Below, piece after piece: positions 42,909 through 53,259 of a DNA stretch of 64,000 nt (positions are counted from its first letter, which is position 1; each line of letters starts with the position of its first letter). The notes beneath the pieces were generated by a model, which made no database searches, had not been told where the DNA came from, and saw nothing but the letters and a program-made list of their open reading frames with translations. The stretch covers positions 6,100,501 through 6,164,500 of the forward strand of contig NZ_CP089979.1 in assembly GCF_021389935.1 (NCBI RefSeq). Reading direction: 5' to 3'. The DNA comes from Fulvivirga ligni. Lineage in GTDB: Bacteria; Bacteroidota; Bacteroidia; Cytophagales; Cyclobacteriaceae. Position numbers and translations under genes: made by a program.

Positions 42909-44027
42909 ATGCGATTTTCAGATATTAAAGGCCTTGAAAATGTAAAGAAAAAATTGATCAACGCTGTAAGCAATGATCATGTGGCACATGCTCAGCTCTT
43001 TCTGGGTAAAGCCGGTAGCCCTAATTTACCTTTGGCTTTGGCTTTTGCGAATTACCTAAACTGTGAAAGTCCCTCAGCTACTGACAGCTGTGGCGTCTGC
43101 GCTGCGTGCTATAAAATGGATAGGTATATTCACCCTGATATTCACTTTGTGTACCCGGTAAGTGGCACTAAGGACATAAAAGGAAAAGATGTGATAAGTA
43201 CTTCATTTTTAAAAGAATGGAGAACTTTTCTTACTGCCAACCCAAGTGGCAACCTGGACGCCTGGTCCGGACACTATGGTGGTGAAGACAAGCAGGGCAA
43301 TATTTCTAAAGAAGAAAGTAGACAAATTATAAAAAGCCTTTCTTTAAAATCCTTTGAAGGCAAATATAAAGTAATGGTAATCTGGCTTCCTGAATACATG
43401 AACGTATCAGCGGCCAATGGTATTCTTAAAATATTAGAGGAGCCACCAGAACAAACCATTTTCTTACTGGTTTCTAATGACTCAGAAAAGCTTCTTACTA
43501 CTATCTTATCCAGAACACAGATTGTAACTATTCCCAAATACAGTGATGCCAGCATAGAACAGATGCTCATTGAGAATCAGGGAATTGAAGCTGCCCAGGC
43601 TAACCAGCTGGCCCATTTGGCTGATGGTGATTATAACCTGGCACTGAAACTATTAAATAACATTGAAGACGATAGCCACCAGCTTTTCACTGACTGGATG
43701 AGAGATTGCTTCAGAAAAGATTTTAGCCAACTGGTATTAAAGAGCGATCAGTTTCATGGCATGAATAAAGTAGCTCAAAGAAGTTTATTTCAATATGCGC
43801 TGAATATGTTTAGAGAGGCCTTGATTTACACCGCCGCCCCTGATTTAAAAAGGGTTAGCGGAGTGGTAAGCACTTTCATTGATAACTTCAGCAAAGTAAT
43901 GGACAGCGAAAAGGTAGAAAGAATCAATAAACTTATTAATGACGCGCACTACCATTTAGAAAGAAATGCGAGTCCGAAGATTATATTTTTAGACCTTTCA
44001 CTACAAATAGCCAGAATTATAAAATAA
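42909..44027 (+). CDS. holB: DNA polymerase III subunit delta-prime
   Basis: From ATG 42909, 372 residues. N-terminal AAA+ fold of the clamp loader (VAHAQLFLGKAGSPNLPLALAFANYL; the P-loop is degenerate as in other delta-prime proteins), a four-Cys zinc module (CESPSATDSCGVCAAC), VSAANGILKILEEPPEQTIFLLVS and LSRTQIVTIP. It lies 1 bp after the GlmU-like gene and 1 bp before hemC. Confidence 0.88.
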   Translation: MRFSDIKGLENVKKKLINAVSNDHVAHAQLFLGKAGSPNLPLALAFANYLNCESPSATDSCGVCAACYKMDRYIHPDIHFVYPVSGTKDIKGKDVISTSFLKEWRTFLTANPSGNLDAWSGHYGGEDKQGNISKEESRQIIKSLSLKSFEGKYKVMVIWLPEYMNVSAANGILKILEEPPEQTIFLLVSNDSEKLLTTILSRTQIVTIPKYSDASIEQMLIENQGIEAAQANQLAHLADGDYNLALKLLNNIEDDSHQLFTDWMRDCFRKDFSQLVLKSDQFHGMNKVAQRSLFQYALNMFREALIYTAAPDLKRVSGVVSTFIDNFSKVMDSEKVERINKLINDAHYHLERNASPKIIFLDLSLQIARIIK

Positions 44028-44028
44028 T

Positions 44029-44964
44029 ATGGAGAAGATTAGAATAGGAACAAGAGGCAGTAAACTAGCCTTATGGCAGGCGGAGCATGTGGCGGAGCTA
44101 TTGAGCAAAGGTGGCGTAGAAACAGAAATCATCACCATAGAAACCACCGGAGATAAAATTTTAGATGTATCTATTGCCAAAATTGGCAGCAAAGGTGTTT
44201 TTACTGAGGAAATTGAGGAAGAGCTTAAAAATGGAAACATTGATATTGCTGTTCACAGTGCAAAAGATATGCAGTCTGAACTGCCAGAAGGCTTTGAATT
44301 GATTGCCTTCACGGAAAGAGAAGTGGTAAATGACGCCCTAGTAGGCTTAGATATGACCATTTCCTTAGACAGAGAAGACCTGGTCATCGGTACTTCTTCC
44401 ACCAGAAGAGTGGCTTTATTAAAGTATTTCTACCCTCATATTAAGACAGTATCCGTAAGAGGAAACCTTCAAACAAGGATACAAAAAATGAAAGATGGTG
44501 CCTGCGATGCACTTCTTTTAGCCTATGCCGGCGTGCACAGAATGGGTTATGATGATATGATCATTTCTAAATTACCTTTAGATAAATTCATTCCTGCTGT
44601 AGGGCAGGGCAGCATTGCTATAGAATCATCTTCTAGTCTTTCTGCAGAAAAGAAAGAACTGATTAGAAAGTATGTAAACCATGATGTTTCTGAAAAGAGG
44701 CTGAGATGTGAGCGTGCTTTTCTTCGCAAGTTGCAAGGTGGCTGTAGCATTCCTGTGTTTGCCTTATCTGATATTCACGATGAAACCATTACGGTGAAAG
44801 GTGGTATTGTAGACCTGGAAGGAACGAAGATCATCAGAAAACGAATGATGCATAAAATAGAAGATGGAGAGCTAGCCGGACAAGAATTAGCTGAAGAGGT
44901 ACTGGCAGCTGGCGGGGAAGAAATATTATTTGATATCAAAGAAAAATTAAATCAACACGACTAA
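44029..44964 (+). CDS. hemC: Hydroxymethylbilane synthase
   Basis: A 311-residue enzyme of tetrapyrrole synthesis. RIGTRGSKLALWQAEHV, VHSAKDMQSELPEGF, GTSSTRRVALL and SVRGNLQTRIQKM are family hallmarks. The Cys in LQGGCSIPV carries the dipyrromethane cofactor. Closely packed with holB and a cyclophilin. Confidence 0.95.
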   Translation: MEKIRIGTRGSKLALWQAEHVAELLSKGGVETEIITIETTGDKILDVSIAKIGSKGVFTEEIEEELKNGNIDIAVHSAKDMQSELPEGFELIAFTEREVVNDALVGLDMTISLDREDLVIGTSSTRRVALLKYFYPHIKTVSVRGNLQTRIQKMKDGACDALLLAYAGVHRMGYDDMIISKLPLDKFIPAVGQGSIAIESSSSLSAEKKELIRKYVNHDVSEKRLRCERAFLRKLQGGCSIPVFALSDIHDETITVKGGIVDLEGTKIIRKRMMHKIEDGELAGQELAEEVLAAGGEEILFDIKEKLNQHD

Positions 44965-44968
44965 ACCC

Positions 44969-45829
44969 ATGATCAAAAGAGCATTTCATTTATTTCTTCT
45001 GATTTCTATTATGGCCTCATGTGCCTCTGAGAAAGACTATTTGGTGACTATCCATACAGACTATGGCGATATGCACGCTATATTATTTGATGATACCCCA
45101 AAGCACAAAGAGAACTTCATTAAACTAGCGAAAGAAGGTTTTTACGACAGCCTTTTATTCCATAGAGTGATGAAAGAATTCATGATACAAACAGGTGATC
45201 CAGAATCTAAAAATGCTGTTAAAAATGCTCCTTTGGGCACAGGTGGACCTAATTATACTATTCCCGCAGAATTCAAAGAAAACCATTTCCATAAAAAGGG
45301 AGCCTTATCAGCAGCCAGAATACCTGATAACATGAATCCTAAAAAGGAGTCTAGCGGTAGTCAGTTTTATCTGGTACAGGGTAAAACCTGGACTGAAAAA
45401 GAGCTTACCACTGACATGGAAAAGCTAGGCATGGCTGCTCAGCAGATGATGAGCAGAATAAGCCAGGATTCAGTAAAGCAGCTCTTGATTAACATTTACC
45501 AAAAGGAAGGCCCTGAGGCTTATGGTGCCAAATTAATGGAAATGAAAGAGTACATTGAAGAGGTGATGGAGGTAGATCTTACCAAGGAAGTGAATGCTGA
45601 AAGAATGGAAGCCTATACCACTATTGGAGGCGCACCACACCTTGATGATGAATACACAGTGTTTGGTCAGGTAATAGATGGCCTAAACGTAATAGATGAC
45701 ATAGCTGCTCAACCAACAGATCGTAGAGACAGACCGGTAGAAGATATAAGAATGAGCGTAAAGGTAGAAGAGCTTCCGAAGAAAAAAATCAGTAAATTAT
45801 ACGGATACGAGTACCCTAAAGAAGACTAA
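44969..45829 (+). CDS. Lipoprotein cyclophilin-type peptidyl-prolyl isomerase
   Basis: A 286-residue lipoprotein (SIMASCASE). The cyclophilin fold is present in two blocks: FYDSLLFHRVMKEFMIQTGDP through GSQFYLVQGKTW, then YTTIGGAPHLDDEYTVFGQVIDGLNVID. Between them is an insertion of about 90 helical residues not usual in small cyclophilins. Periplasmic or outer-membrane fold catalysis is likely. Confidence 0.86.
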   Translation: MIKRAFHLFLLISIMASCASEKDYLVTIHTDYGDMHAILFDDTPKHKENFIKLAKEGFYDSLLFHRVMKEFMIQTGDPESKNAVKNAPLGTGGPNYTIPAEFKENHFHKKGALSAARIPDNMNPKKESSGSQFYLVQGKTWTEKELTTDMEKLGMAAQQMMSRISQDSVKQLLINIYQKEGPEAYGAKLMEMKEYIEEVMEVDLTKEVNAERMEAYTTIGGAPHLDDEYTVFGQVIDGLNVIDDIAAQPTDRRDRPVEDIRMSVKVEELPKKKISKLYGYEYPKED

Positions 45830-45832
45830 ACT

Positions 45833-46729
45833 GTGAAAATATTAATAACCGGATCTAACGGCCTTTTGGGGCAAAAACTAGTAAAGCAGCTTACAGAAGA
45901 TACTGACATAGAGCTAATTGCAACTGCCAGAGGAGAAAACAGACTTCCTGCCGACAGCAAATACACCTATGCTCAAATGGATATCTCTGACAAAGGACAA
46001 GTTTTAAATGTCATTGCTGAGCATCAACCTGAAGTCATCATCAACACTGCAGCCATGACCAATGTGGACCAGTGCGAAACTGATCGAGAAGGCTGCTGGA
46101 AGCTTAATGTAGACAGTGTGGAGTATCTTATTGAAGCTACTGAAAAAGTTGGAGCTCATTTGGTGCACGTATCTACAGATTTCATTTTCGACGGATCTTA
46201 TGGACCTTTAAAAGAAGATGCTGAACCAGCACCTGTCAATTTCTATGGCGAGAGTAAACTAGCCGCTGAACAGCTACTATTAGACAGCAAGATTACATGG
46301 AGTATAGCCAGAACCGTATTAGTATATGGCATAGCCCATGATATGAGTAGATCCAACATCATTCTTTGGGTTAAAAATAACTTAGAAAATAACAAGGAGA
46401 TCAATGTAGTGGATGATCAATGGAGAACTCCAACTTTAGCAGAAGATTTGGCCATGGGTTGTTTTTTAATAGGAAAAAACAAAGCTCAGGGCATCTATCA
46501 TATCAGTGGTAAAGACATGCTTTCTCCTTATGATATAGCTATTGAAACTGCTAAGTTTTTTGAATTAGACAGCAGTCTCATTCACAGAACGGATGGGTCT
46601 AAATTCCAGCAAACAGCTAAAAGACCTCCTAAAACCGGTTTTATTATTGACAAAGCTAAAAATGACTTAGGCTATAATCCTCATTCATTTGAGGAAGGTC
46701 TGGCAGTGCTTAAAAGTCAATTATCATAA
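45833..46729 (+). CDS. RmlD-like dTDP-4-dehydrorhamnose reductase-type SDR
   Basis: A 298-residue protein starting with GTG (spaced 4 bp after the previous gene). ILITGSNGLLGQKLVKQL binds NAD(P)H; NTAAMTNVDQCETDREGCWKLN and VSTDFIFDG, then NFYGESKLAAEQ (Tyr/Lys pair) are RmlD-type. No other rml genes lie nearby, so a related role outside rhamnose synthesis is possible. Confidence 0.8.
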   Translation: MKILITGSNGLLGQKLVKQLTEDTDIELIATARGENRLPADSKYTYAQMDISDKGQVLNVIAEHQPEVIINTAAMTNVDQCETDREGCWKLNVDSVEYLIEATEKVGAHLVHVSTDFIFDGSYGPLKEDAEPAPVNFYGESKLAAEQLLLDSKITWSIARTVLVYGIAHDMSRSNIILWVKNNLENNKEINVVDDQWRTPTLAEDLAMGCFLIGKNKAQGIYHISGKDMLSPYDIAIETAKFFELDSSLIHRTDGSKFQQTAKRPPKTGFIIDKAKNDLGYNPHSFEEGLAVLKSQLS

Positions 46730-46732
46730 ATA

Positions 46733-48445
46733 ATGAAGGCTACATTATCAAGAGTATTATTCTTGCTAACTGTAGCCTACTTTCTTTTTCTTTCTGTAAT
46801 CACTATCCTCCTCATCCAAAGTGATTATAATGACATTCTTACCTGGTATCAGAAAACCTACCCCAACGCTTATAAAATCCAGGATTTCGGAGATAATTAC
46901 TTCACAATCGCACATTTTGAATGGCTGCAATCTGCAGGATGGGTATTTGTAGCTGTCTTTCTTGTAGCCATAGGTTTATTGCTTTTCAGGAGCACCCTCA
47001 TCCTTAAATTTTATCGATCCGTTCTTACGGAAATACAGCATTCAGCCGCAAGTGTAAAGCATTCCTTCTTGTCATTATCAAAATCGCAGACGTGGTTATT
47101 TGCTATTGCCTTTCTTGTTATCATTGGCCTTCATACATTTCTATTCATCGGCTTGCCTTTTCATGTAGATGAGGTCTTTTCCTTTGTATATTTTGCTCAT
47201 GAGGGTCCTATCATCACTGGCACTTATCTCTTTGAGAACAACCACATCCTATACAACTTAGCCACATCAATATGGTCTCTGGTATTACCCCCTTTTATCG
47301 CCAGTAGAATTACCAGCTATCTCACTCATTTATTGATACTTACTGCGATATTTTCTTTTGTTAATAAAAAAATTAATTTCAGAGCAGCGCTCCTATGCAT
47401 AATATTCACAGCCTCCTCACTGTCTTCTGCTATTTACGGTATTCAAGGGAGAAGTTATGACCTGATAGCCCTTCTTTGGCTGGTTAGCTTAATATCTGTG
47501 GAAAAACATGGGAAGAAAGATAAGTTACCTGCATTGTTTATAATCTGTAGCATTCTGGGGTTCTTTAGTGTTAGGCTTTACATCTATCCATTTACGACAG
47601 CTCTACTATTCTATGTGTTTGCAAGCTTTAAAAATCAAAGACTGGCCAATTGGGGTAGCCTCCTCAAATCAGTATTCATCATTGGCCTAGGCTCATTGGC
47701 CCTATATACTCCGGCCTGGCTGGTCAGTGGCACAGATGCACTCTTTCTTAACCAAAGAGACCACCATGACCTGATCGATTATCTACCAGCCTTCTGGTCT
47801 ACTCTATCTGTTATCACAGAGTTTAATAGCAAAACATACATTTTCGTACCTTTTCTGATATTAATTGCAGCAATATTTTTCCGTAAAGTCAGAAAAAGCA
47901 CTCAGCCATTTCTAATTATCAACGGACTGGTACTGACCACTTTAGTAGGGTTGATCTATGTTACCCGAACATATCCACCGGTGAGAACTTTTGGCTATGC
48001 CAATATCCTGTTTTTCTGTACAGTGGCATTAGTAGTTGATCAGTTGTTATGTCTAATTAAAAACCAAATGGCCTTTTACACTGCTATCCTCTTTGTGATA
48101 CTTTCAAAAATTGGGCTCTTTGCTTATGGCTATGAGTATGGATGGAGAGCTAGCCTTTCAACTTCGCTTCAAGACCATGAATTCTACAATCACCTGGATA
48201 ATATCGTTTCAGATATATCAGAAATTAAGCCGAAGAAAATCTATACCAACAATGCAGATGAGTATTTGATTTTCTATCTAAGACTTAGGGATATTGAGAA
48301 TGATGATGCATATACATTCATATCTGAATCATCCTCCTTACCATTATGTGATATGATTATTAATTATAAGGGCACAATAGTGCCGCCTAAATCATGGAAG
48401 CAATATCCTGATGAAAGCTTTGGCAGGGTTTACTATAGCCAGTAA
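46733..48445 (+). CDS. Multi-pass membrane protein, GT-C glycosyltransferase-like
   Basis: A 570-residue protein with about 11-12 membrane helices. FHVDEVFSFVYFAHEGP in the first periplasmic loop holds an acidic pair typical of GT-C enzymes. The last 90 residues are a soluble domain. Substrate unknown; the identification is by topology and the acidic motif only. Confidence 0.6.
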   Translation: MKATLSRVLFLLTVAYFLFLSVITILLIQSDYNDILTWYQKTYPNAYKIQDFGDNYFTIAHFEWLQSAGWVFVAVFLVAIGLLLFRSTLILKFYRSVLTEIQHSAASVKHSFLSLSKSQTWLFAIAFLVIIGLHTFLFIGLPFHVDEVFSFVYFAHEGPIITGTYLFENNHILYNLATSIWSLVLPPFIASRITSYLTHLLILTAIFSFVNKKINFRAALLCIIFTASSLSSAIYGIQGRSYDLIALLWLVSLISVEKHGKKDKLPALFIICSILGFFSVRLYIYPFTTALLFYVFASFKNQRLANWGSLLKSVFIIGLGSLALYTPAWLVSGTDALFLNQRDHHDLIDYLPAFWSTLSVITEFNSKTYIFVPFLILIAAIFFRKVRKSTQPFLIINGLVLTTLVGLIYVTRTYPPVRTFGYANILFFCTVALVVDQLLCLIKNQMAFYTAILFVILSKIGLFAYGYEYGWRASLSTSLQDHEFYNHLDNIVSDISEIKPKKIYTNNADEYLIFYLRLRDIENDDAYTFISESSSLPLCDMIINYKGTIVPPKSWKQYPDESFGRVYYSQ

Positions 48446-48892
48446 CTATTGCATTAATTCTGAATCCAGAGTATCTACCTTAAATTCTTGAGGGATTTTA
48501 CGAGCCTGCATAATCCCTCTTATCAAGGAAGCAATTATGGCTGCTTTTAATATTATGCCTCTGAACAAAGTCATCGGGTCAATTAGAGCGAATAATAATA
48601 TCAGAGTTCCGTAGATAATCAAGGCCGTTAAAATGGCAGCAAAAGGCTTACTCTCAGTCCAGAAGGCGAGTAGGATATATATCACACCCATTACACCATA
48701 AAAAATTAATGAGATAAGATCATCAGCCAAAACCACCCCATAAACAACAGCCCATATAAAGAATAGTCCTCCTAAAATGAATAAAGTTAATTTTGTGGAC
48801 TTGATAGCCTTCTTAGCAAAATTACCGTCATTTTTGCGCATAACTTCCTGCGCTATACGCTTAGCTCTTTCTTTTTCTTCTATTTCAGACAT
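48446..48892 (-). CDS. Small multi-pass membrane protein, unknown
   Basis: A 148-residue protein with an N-terminal basic helix (ERAKRIAQEVMRKNDGNFAKKAIKS) and four membrane helices from residue 32. No family recognised. It faces the GT-C-like gene end to end. Confidence 0.6.
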   Translation of the reverse strand: MSEIEEKERAKRIAQEVMRKNDGNFAKKAIKSTKLTLFILGGLFFIWAVVYGVVLADDLISLIFYGVMGVIYILLAFWTESKPFAAILTALIIYGTLILLFALIDPMTLFRGIILKAAIIASLIRGIMQARKIPQEFKVDTLDSELMQ

Positions 48893-48925
48893 GGTATTGA
48901 TATTTCGACTTCCAATATAATAATT

Positions 48926-51268
48926 TTATTCAATTATAATTTCCAGCTCCACTCTTCTGTTCTGTTTACGACCTTCCGGGGTATCGTTACCAGCCACGGG
49001 TTCTTTATCTCCATATCCTTCTACTATTAACCTATCTTTCGCCACCCCTTGATATGATAGGAATTCTGCTACTACTTGAGCTCTCTCTTTAGAAAGCTTA
49101 AGATTGTTATCCGGATTACCAACATTATCGGTATGGCCGGCTATTCTTAACTTCCAGTTGGGCCTGTTTTTTAATAAAACAGCCAGTTCTACCATTGAAT
49201 TATAGGAAGACATGGCCATCTTGGTACTGCCACTTTTAAATTCCAAATTGGCAAATGCTGTATTCACTACTTCCTGCTCCTCAGCTAAAACCACCTCACT
49301 TTCTGCAGCTACAGCTTGTTCTATCTCTTCTAAATAAGGTTCTTCCGTAGTTTCCACTGCCGGCACATTATCTTCTTCTACAACCTCCTCCACGGGTTCA
49401 GGGCAACCATAATTCTCTCTTTTCCCCGCCTCTTCTTTGCATTTATCTTCGTTATCATATAGTCCATCTCCATCAGTATCCGGACAGCCTGCATGCTCTT
49501 TATCTCCCGCTGTCTTAGGACAGAGATCTTCATTATCTTTCACTCCATCACCATCCAAATCCGGGCAGCCTGATAATTCGGGTGACCCTGGCTGACTCAC
49601 GCATTCATCTTTACTATCCTCCACCCCATCATTATCAGAATCAGGGCAGCCATTAAACCTTGCCTCACCTGCTTCGTTCGGACAAGTATCATCCACATCT
49701 TTAATACCATCTCCATCAGTATCCGGACAACCTTGAAGAGCCTCACTACCAGCAACATCGGGACATAAATCATCTTTATCCTGTACTCCATCGCCATCGG
49801 TATCCGGGCAGCCTTTAAAAGCCCAAACTCCCGGTGTTTTTGGACATTCATCACGTTTATTAGACACGCCGTCTCTATCCCTATCTTTCTTTTTCTTATA
49901 GGGTATATTCAATTGCAAGCCAAAATAAGCATGAGCACTAGTAGCATCTTTACCCAGAAGGTAATTACTAACAATATCCCGAGACCCCACAATCAGGCAG
50001 GCGAGTCGGAAATAAATTCCTGCATTAGCATTGGCCAGTTTATCGTAAGAAAGAGGTACTCCTATTTCAAAAGCCCTGCTTTCCCATCGTGGGGTTAAAG
50101 AAACAGTGGATATGTATCGTGTCTTTTCTTTATCGGATTCCCCTCCTTTTAAAGCTATTTGAGAGGTGAAGTTAGTATAGAATCCACCTGAAACTTTGTA
50201 ATCAGCATCTAACAAAAAGCGAGTGGGCAAATTCATCTTATAGCTTCCGCCTCTTTCATAAGTAAATATGCTTTCCAGAATCTCATCTATATCACCATTT
50301 AAATTGTTTACATCCAGATCTTCCGTACTACCAAAAATATTTCCACTATCCTGGCTCTTGGTGTACTTTATACTTCCCAAGTCAAGAAGAGATAAGCCTA
50401 GTCTAAGCTTATACTTATTCTTATCTCTTCGTAGCAAGCCTTCCTTACCGTCCATGTCATAACGATACCTGTCAATATGAGGCCGCCATTCATAAACCAC
50501 ACCGAGGTCCAGCCCTACCCCCGTATTTTCAAAAGTTTTGTAGGTAAAATCATCCTCATAAGAGATATTATCAGACAGCCCACTTTGTATATCTATAGCT
50601 AAAACGTCTACGAGATCATTAGCATCTCCCGCATATGATAGTTGATTGAGATAAGCATAACCAGAACTAATACCATCTAATAATTTTAAGGTACCGGCGG
50701 CTTTTAAAAAACTGGTTTCATGATCAAAAACCACTCTACCATAAGTTAATCCCACCTCATTCCATTCATGTGTTTGTGCGTAAATGTTACTTAAGTCGTA
50801 GCTTTCATTTTCATCTATTACAAACTCCTCCTGATCGAATATTTTATTTAAGAAATCAGCAGCATCGCTATTTATACCATCCACATTAGTGAGCGTGCGT
50901 TGCCTCACACTTAAACCCAGGGCATGTTTTGGACTCAGAGTGAGCATAAATGAGAGCGGAGCATAAATATCTGAAACCACCTTTCCCCCTTTATCACTTC
51001 CCTTGTCGCTCTCAATCAGTCTGTCAAAATCAAAGTCGAATTTCTTAACATCCGCATTAGGCAGGGAGTAGTAGTTATTACTCACATAGGCACTGGCTCC
51101 TATAATATTCATTTGAAATTTATAGCGGCTGTCTACTATAGATGCAGGCTGATTACTGATGCCATAAATACCGGTGTAATTACTGGAATGAAAGCCAAGC
51201 CAATCTTGTGCATACATCAAGGAGGGTGTGATGCAAAGCATGAGTATAGGTAGGAAATACTTCTTCAT
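48926..51268 (-). CDS. OmpA-family outer-membrane protein with thrombospondin type-3 repeats
   Basis: From ATG 51268, 780 residues. Signal peptide (to AQ), a large N-terminal DUF5723-like beta domain (about 25-440), six Asp-rich TSP type-3 repeats (CPDTDGDGVQDKDDLCP and similar), a Glu/Val-rich hinge and a C-terminal OmpA domain (LRIAGHTDNVGNPDNNLKLSKERAQVVAEFL). The repeats bind Ca2+ and the OmpA part grips peptidoglycan. Single gene. Confidence 0.88.
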   Translation of the reverse strand: MKKYFLPILMLCITPSLMYAQDWLGFHSSNYTGIYGISNQPASIVDSRYKFQMNIIGASAYVSNNYYSLPNADVKKFDFDFDRLIESDKGSDKGGKVVSDIYAPLSFMLTLSPKHALGLSVRQRTLTNVDGINSDAADFLNKIFDQEEFVIDENESYDLSNIYAQTHEWNEVGLTYGRVVFDHETSFLKAAGTLKLLDGISSGYAYLNQLSYAGDANDLVDVLAIDIQSGLSDNISYEDDFTYKTFENTGVGLDLGVVYEWRPHIDRYRYDMDGKEGLLRRDKNKYKLRLGLSLLDLGSIKYTKSQDSGNIFGSTEDLDVNNLNGDIDEILESIFTYERGGSYKMNLPTRFLLDADYKVSGGFYTNFTSQIALKGGESDKEKTRYISTVSLTPRWESRAFEIGVPLSYDKLANANAGIYFRLACLIVGSRDIVSNYLLGKDATSAHAYFGLQLNIPYKKKKDRDRDGVSNKRDECPKTPGVWAFKGCPDTDGDGVQDKDDLCPDVAGSEALQGCPDTDGDGIKDVDDTCPNEAGEARFNGCPDSDNDGVEDSKDECVSQPGSPELSGCPDLDGDGVKDNEDLCPKTAGDKEHAGCPDTDGDGLYDNEDKCKEEAGKRENYGCPEPVEEVVEEDNVPAVETTEEPYLEEIEQAVAAESEVVLAEEQEVVNTAFANLEFKSGSTKMAMSSYNSMVELAVLLKNRPNWKLRIAGHTDNVGNPDNNLKLSKERAQVVAEFLSYQGVAKDRLIVEGYGDKEPVAGNDTPEGRKQNRRVELEIIIE

Positions 51269-51361
51269 AGCACAATAGACATGAGTGTTACTGAATATAC
51301 TCATTGTATTAAAGAAGTAAAAATTTATACTTATCTATTCTTCAGGCAGAAGTATCAGAGG

Positions 51362-51907
51362 TTAAAGTTTTTTTTGAACCCCTCTTAAAAGATCCGGATC
51401 TAACGTACTACTTGTGGCGCCACTGTGAAGAACAGAGATGTCTCCAGTAGTCTCCAAAACTACTGCGAGGACCTGATCCTTATTAGTTACATTAGCCTCT
51501 CTCAACTTAGCATAAAGATCAGCCTCAGTAACCCTGGTAGCTTTCAAGTTTTCAGTAAGTATATGATTGCCATCCATCAGCAAAACCGGAGTATTAGTAA
51601 CTGCATTTTCAAATACAGCGCTTTTTTTACGCATACGAGCCACTATATATTGTAAAGCGATCAGCACAACCAACCCAATGGCGCCTTTCACCACACTTTG
51701 TTTAGGCAATAACATGGTACTCGCGATTACACTACCAATGGCAATAGTGATAGCAAAATCAAAACTGCTCATCTTAGCAAAGGTGCGCAGGCCATTAATC
51801 CTGGTAATTATAATGACAATGGCATAAATAATGATTGTAGAAAAGATGGTAACGAGGATGTCATATCGCTCAGAATACAACCAAGATAAATCTTCAAAAA
51901 CTTTCAT
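51362..51907 (-). CDS. YetF-like DUF421 membrane protein
   Basis: A 181-residue protein with three membrane helices and the DUF421 pattern NGLRTFAKMSSFDFAITIAIGSVIASTML, followed by the cytosolic NTPVLLMDGNHILTENLKATRVTEADLYAKLREANV. YetF is linked to germination/stress in Bacillus; its role here is unknown. Confidence 0.85.
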   Translation of the reverse strand: MKVFEDLSWLYSERYDILVTIFSTIIIYAIVIIITRINGLRTFAKMSSFDFAITIAIGSVIASTMLLPKQSVVKGAIGLVVLIALQYIVARMRKKSAVFENAVTNTPVLLMDGNHILTENLKATRVTEADLYAKLREANVTNKDQVLAVVLETTGDISVLHSGATSSTLDPDLLRGVQKKL

Positions 51908-51971
51908 GTGCGGTGGGTTAGTTTAATATTTAACTTGATCAAATCATAAAGGCTTACCTCTTTATGCCAGT

Positions 51972-52727
51972 CTATCTTTTCATATTTTTATTAGATCTAT
52001 CTTTATTTTTCACAAACACCAGCTTATTCTTACTTTTTGGAATTTCTCTCTGCTCCACCTCAAATTTTCCGATAGATTCTATTAGAGGTGTTAGTTTATC
52101 AAATCCATAATTTCTGGAATCAAAGTTAGGCTGCTTCTTCTGCAGCAAACTGCCAACATCTCCAAGGAAAGCCCAACCGTCATCATCAGATAAGTCGCTG
52201 ATAGTTGAAGAAATTAATCCTATTTCCTTATTTGTAATAGTATCAACCTCTGACTCATTTACTTCTTTAGCCTCCTCTTTTTCCTTTCGTTGATTTTTTA
52301 ATATTTCTATATAAATAAATTTATCACAAGCCACTATGAAAGGATTCGGCGTTTTCTTCTCGCCCATTCCTATCACTTGCATTCCTGCTTCCCTCAATCT
52401 GGTAGCCAAGCGTGTAAAGTCACTATCGCTAGAAACCAGGCAAAATCCATTTACCTTATTACTGTACAAAATATCCATGGCATCGATGATCATTGCTGAA
52501 TCGGTGGCATTTTTACCCGTGGTATAGCCGTATTGCTGAATAGGAGTAATGGCATTTTCCAACAGTAAATTTTTCCATTTATTTAACCCTGGCCTGGTCC
52601 AGTCGCCATAGATCCTTTTTATGGTTGGGTTGCCATATTTGGCTATCTCCTCCATCATTTCCTTCACATAGGCTGACGGGATATTATCGCCGTCAATTAA
52701 GACAGCCATATTTACACTTTCTTTCAT
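51972..52727 (-). CDS. NYN-domain RNase-like protein with OST-HTH/LOTUS domain
   Basis: A 251-residue protein. The NYN domain (1-135) shows AVLIDGDNIPS, GKNATDSAMIIDAMDIL and CLVSSDSDFTRLATRLREAGMQVIG, with the conserved acidic residues of PIN-like nucleases. The C-terminal 75 residues (WAFLGDVGSLLQKKQPNFDSRNYGFDKLTPLIESIGKFEVEQRE) form a LOTUS domain that binds RNA. Target unknown. Confidence 0.87.
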   Translation of the reverse strand: MKESVNMAVLIDGDNIPSAYVKEMMEEIAKYGNPTIKRIYGDWTRPGLNKWKNLLLENAITPIQQYGYTTGKNATDSAMIIDAMDILYSNKVNGFCLVSSDSDFTRLATRLREAGMQVIGMGEKKTPNPFIVACDKFIYIEILKNQRKEKEEAKEVNESEVDTITNKEIGLISSTISDLSDDDGWAFLGDVGSLLQKKQPNFDSRNYGFDKLTPLIESIGKFEVEQREIPKSKNKLVFVKNKDRSNKNMKR

Positions 52728-52796
52728 AGGTAGTTTTGGATAAATATTCCTTCTATACCATTTGACTTTAACCTGGCTACAGTCTATATAAATACA

Positions 52797-52832
52797 AATG
52801 GTCGCAGAAGTATCAACCTCCTACGACCATTT
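52797..52832 (-). terminator. Possible terminator
   Basis: AAATGGTCG pairs with CGACCATTT across an 18-nt loop 27 bp after a minus-strand gene. The T-run is weak. Confidence 0.4.
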
Positions 52833-52858
52833 ATGTTTAGAATAACTACTACTGGCAG

Positions 52859-53167
52859 CTACTCGCCTTCGCCAACGGCCTCTATACTTCCCGTACCTAA
52901 AAAGCCTCGTCCTTGAGCAAAATAGACATTGATAGGCTTTTCATTTCGGAGCATATCTAAGGTAGAATGAAACATAGATGAAGGTAAATGCATTCTAATG
53001 ATCCCATCTGATTCGTAGTCATTTTCGAAAGCCATTCCTGGGTCATTGAATCTCACAAAAGCACATGTTTTGCCTGCTGATGTATATAGGGCTATCTGTG
53101 CACGATTAGTTTGGTAGCCTTGCTCGCTACCATAGATTAAAACATGATAATAACTGACTGCTGCCAT
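52859..53167 (-). CDS. Small soluble protein, unknown
   Basis: A 102-residue protein with beta-strand pattern and no signal (VSYYHVLIYGSEQGYQTNRAQIALY...FAQGRGFLGTGSIEAVGEGE). Not recognised. It is a single gene preceded by an AT-rich promoter region. Confidence 0.55.
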   Translation of the reverse strand: MAAVSYYHVLIYGSEQGYQTNRAQIALYTSAGKTCAFVRFNDPGMAFENDYESDGIIRMHLPSSMFHSTLDMLRNEKPINVYFAQGRGFLGTGSIEAVGEGE

Positions 53168-53259
53168 GGTATTATAAATTAAGGTTGAACAAAAATTAAT
53201 ACTCGAAGTTCAACCTTTTCATTATCCCATAACAGGGGAAAATATCCCGTAGCTACCCC

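Noticed and set aside
44969-45829. Two fused proteins because of the 90-residue insertion in the cyclophilin.
   Set aside because: Both flanking blocks are needed to make a single cyclophilin fold, so this is one gene with an insertion.
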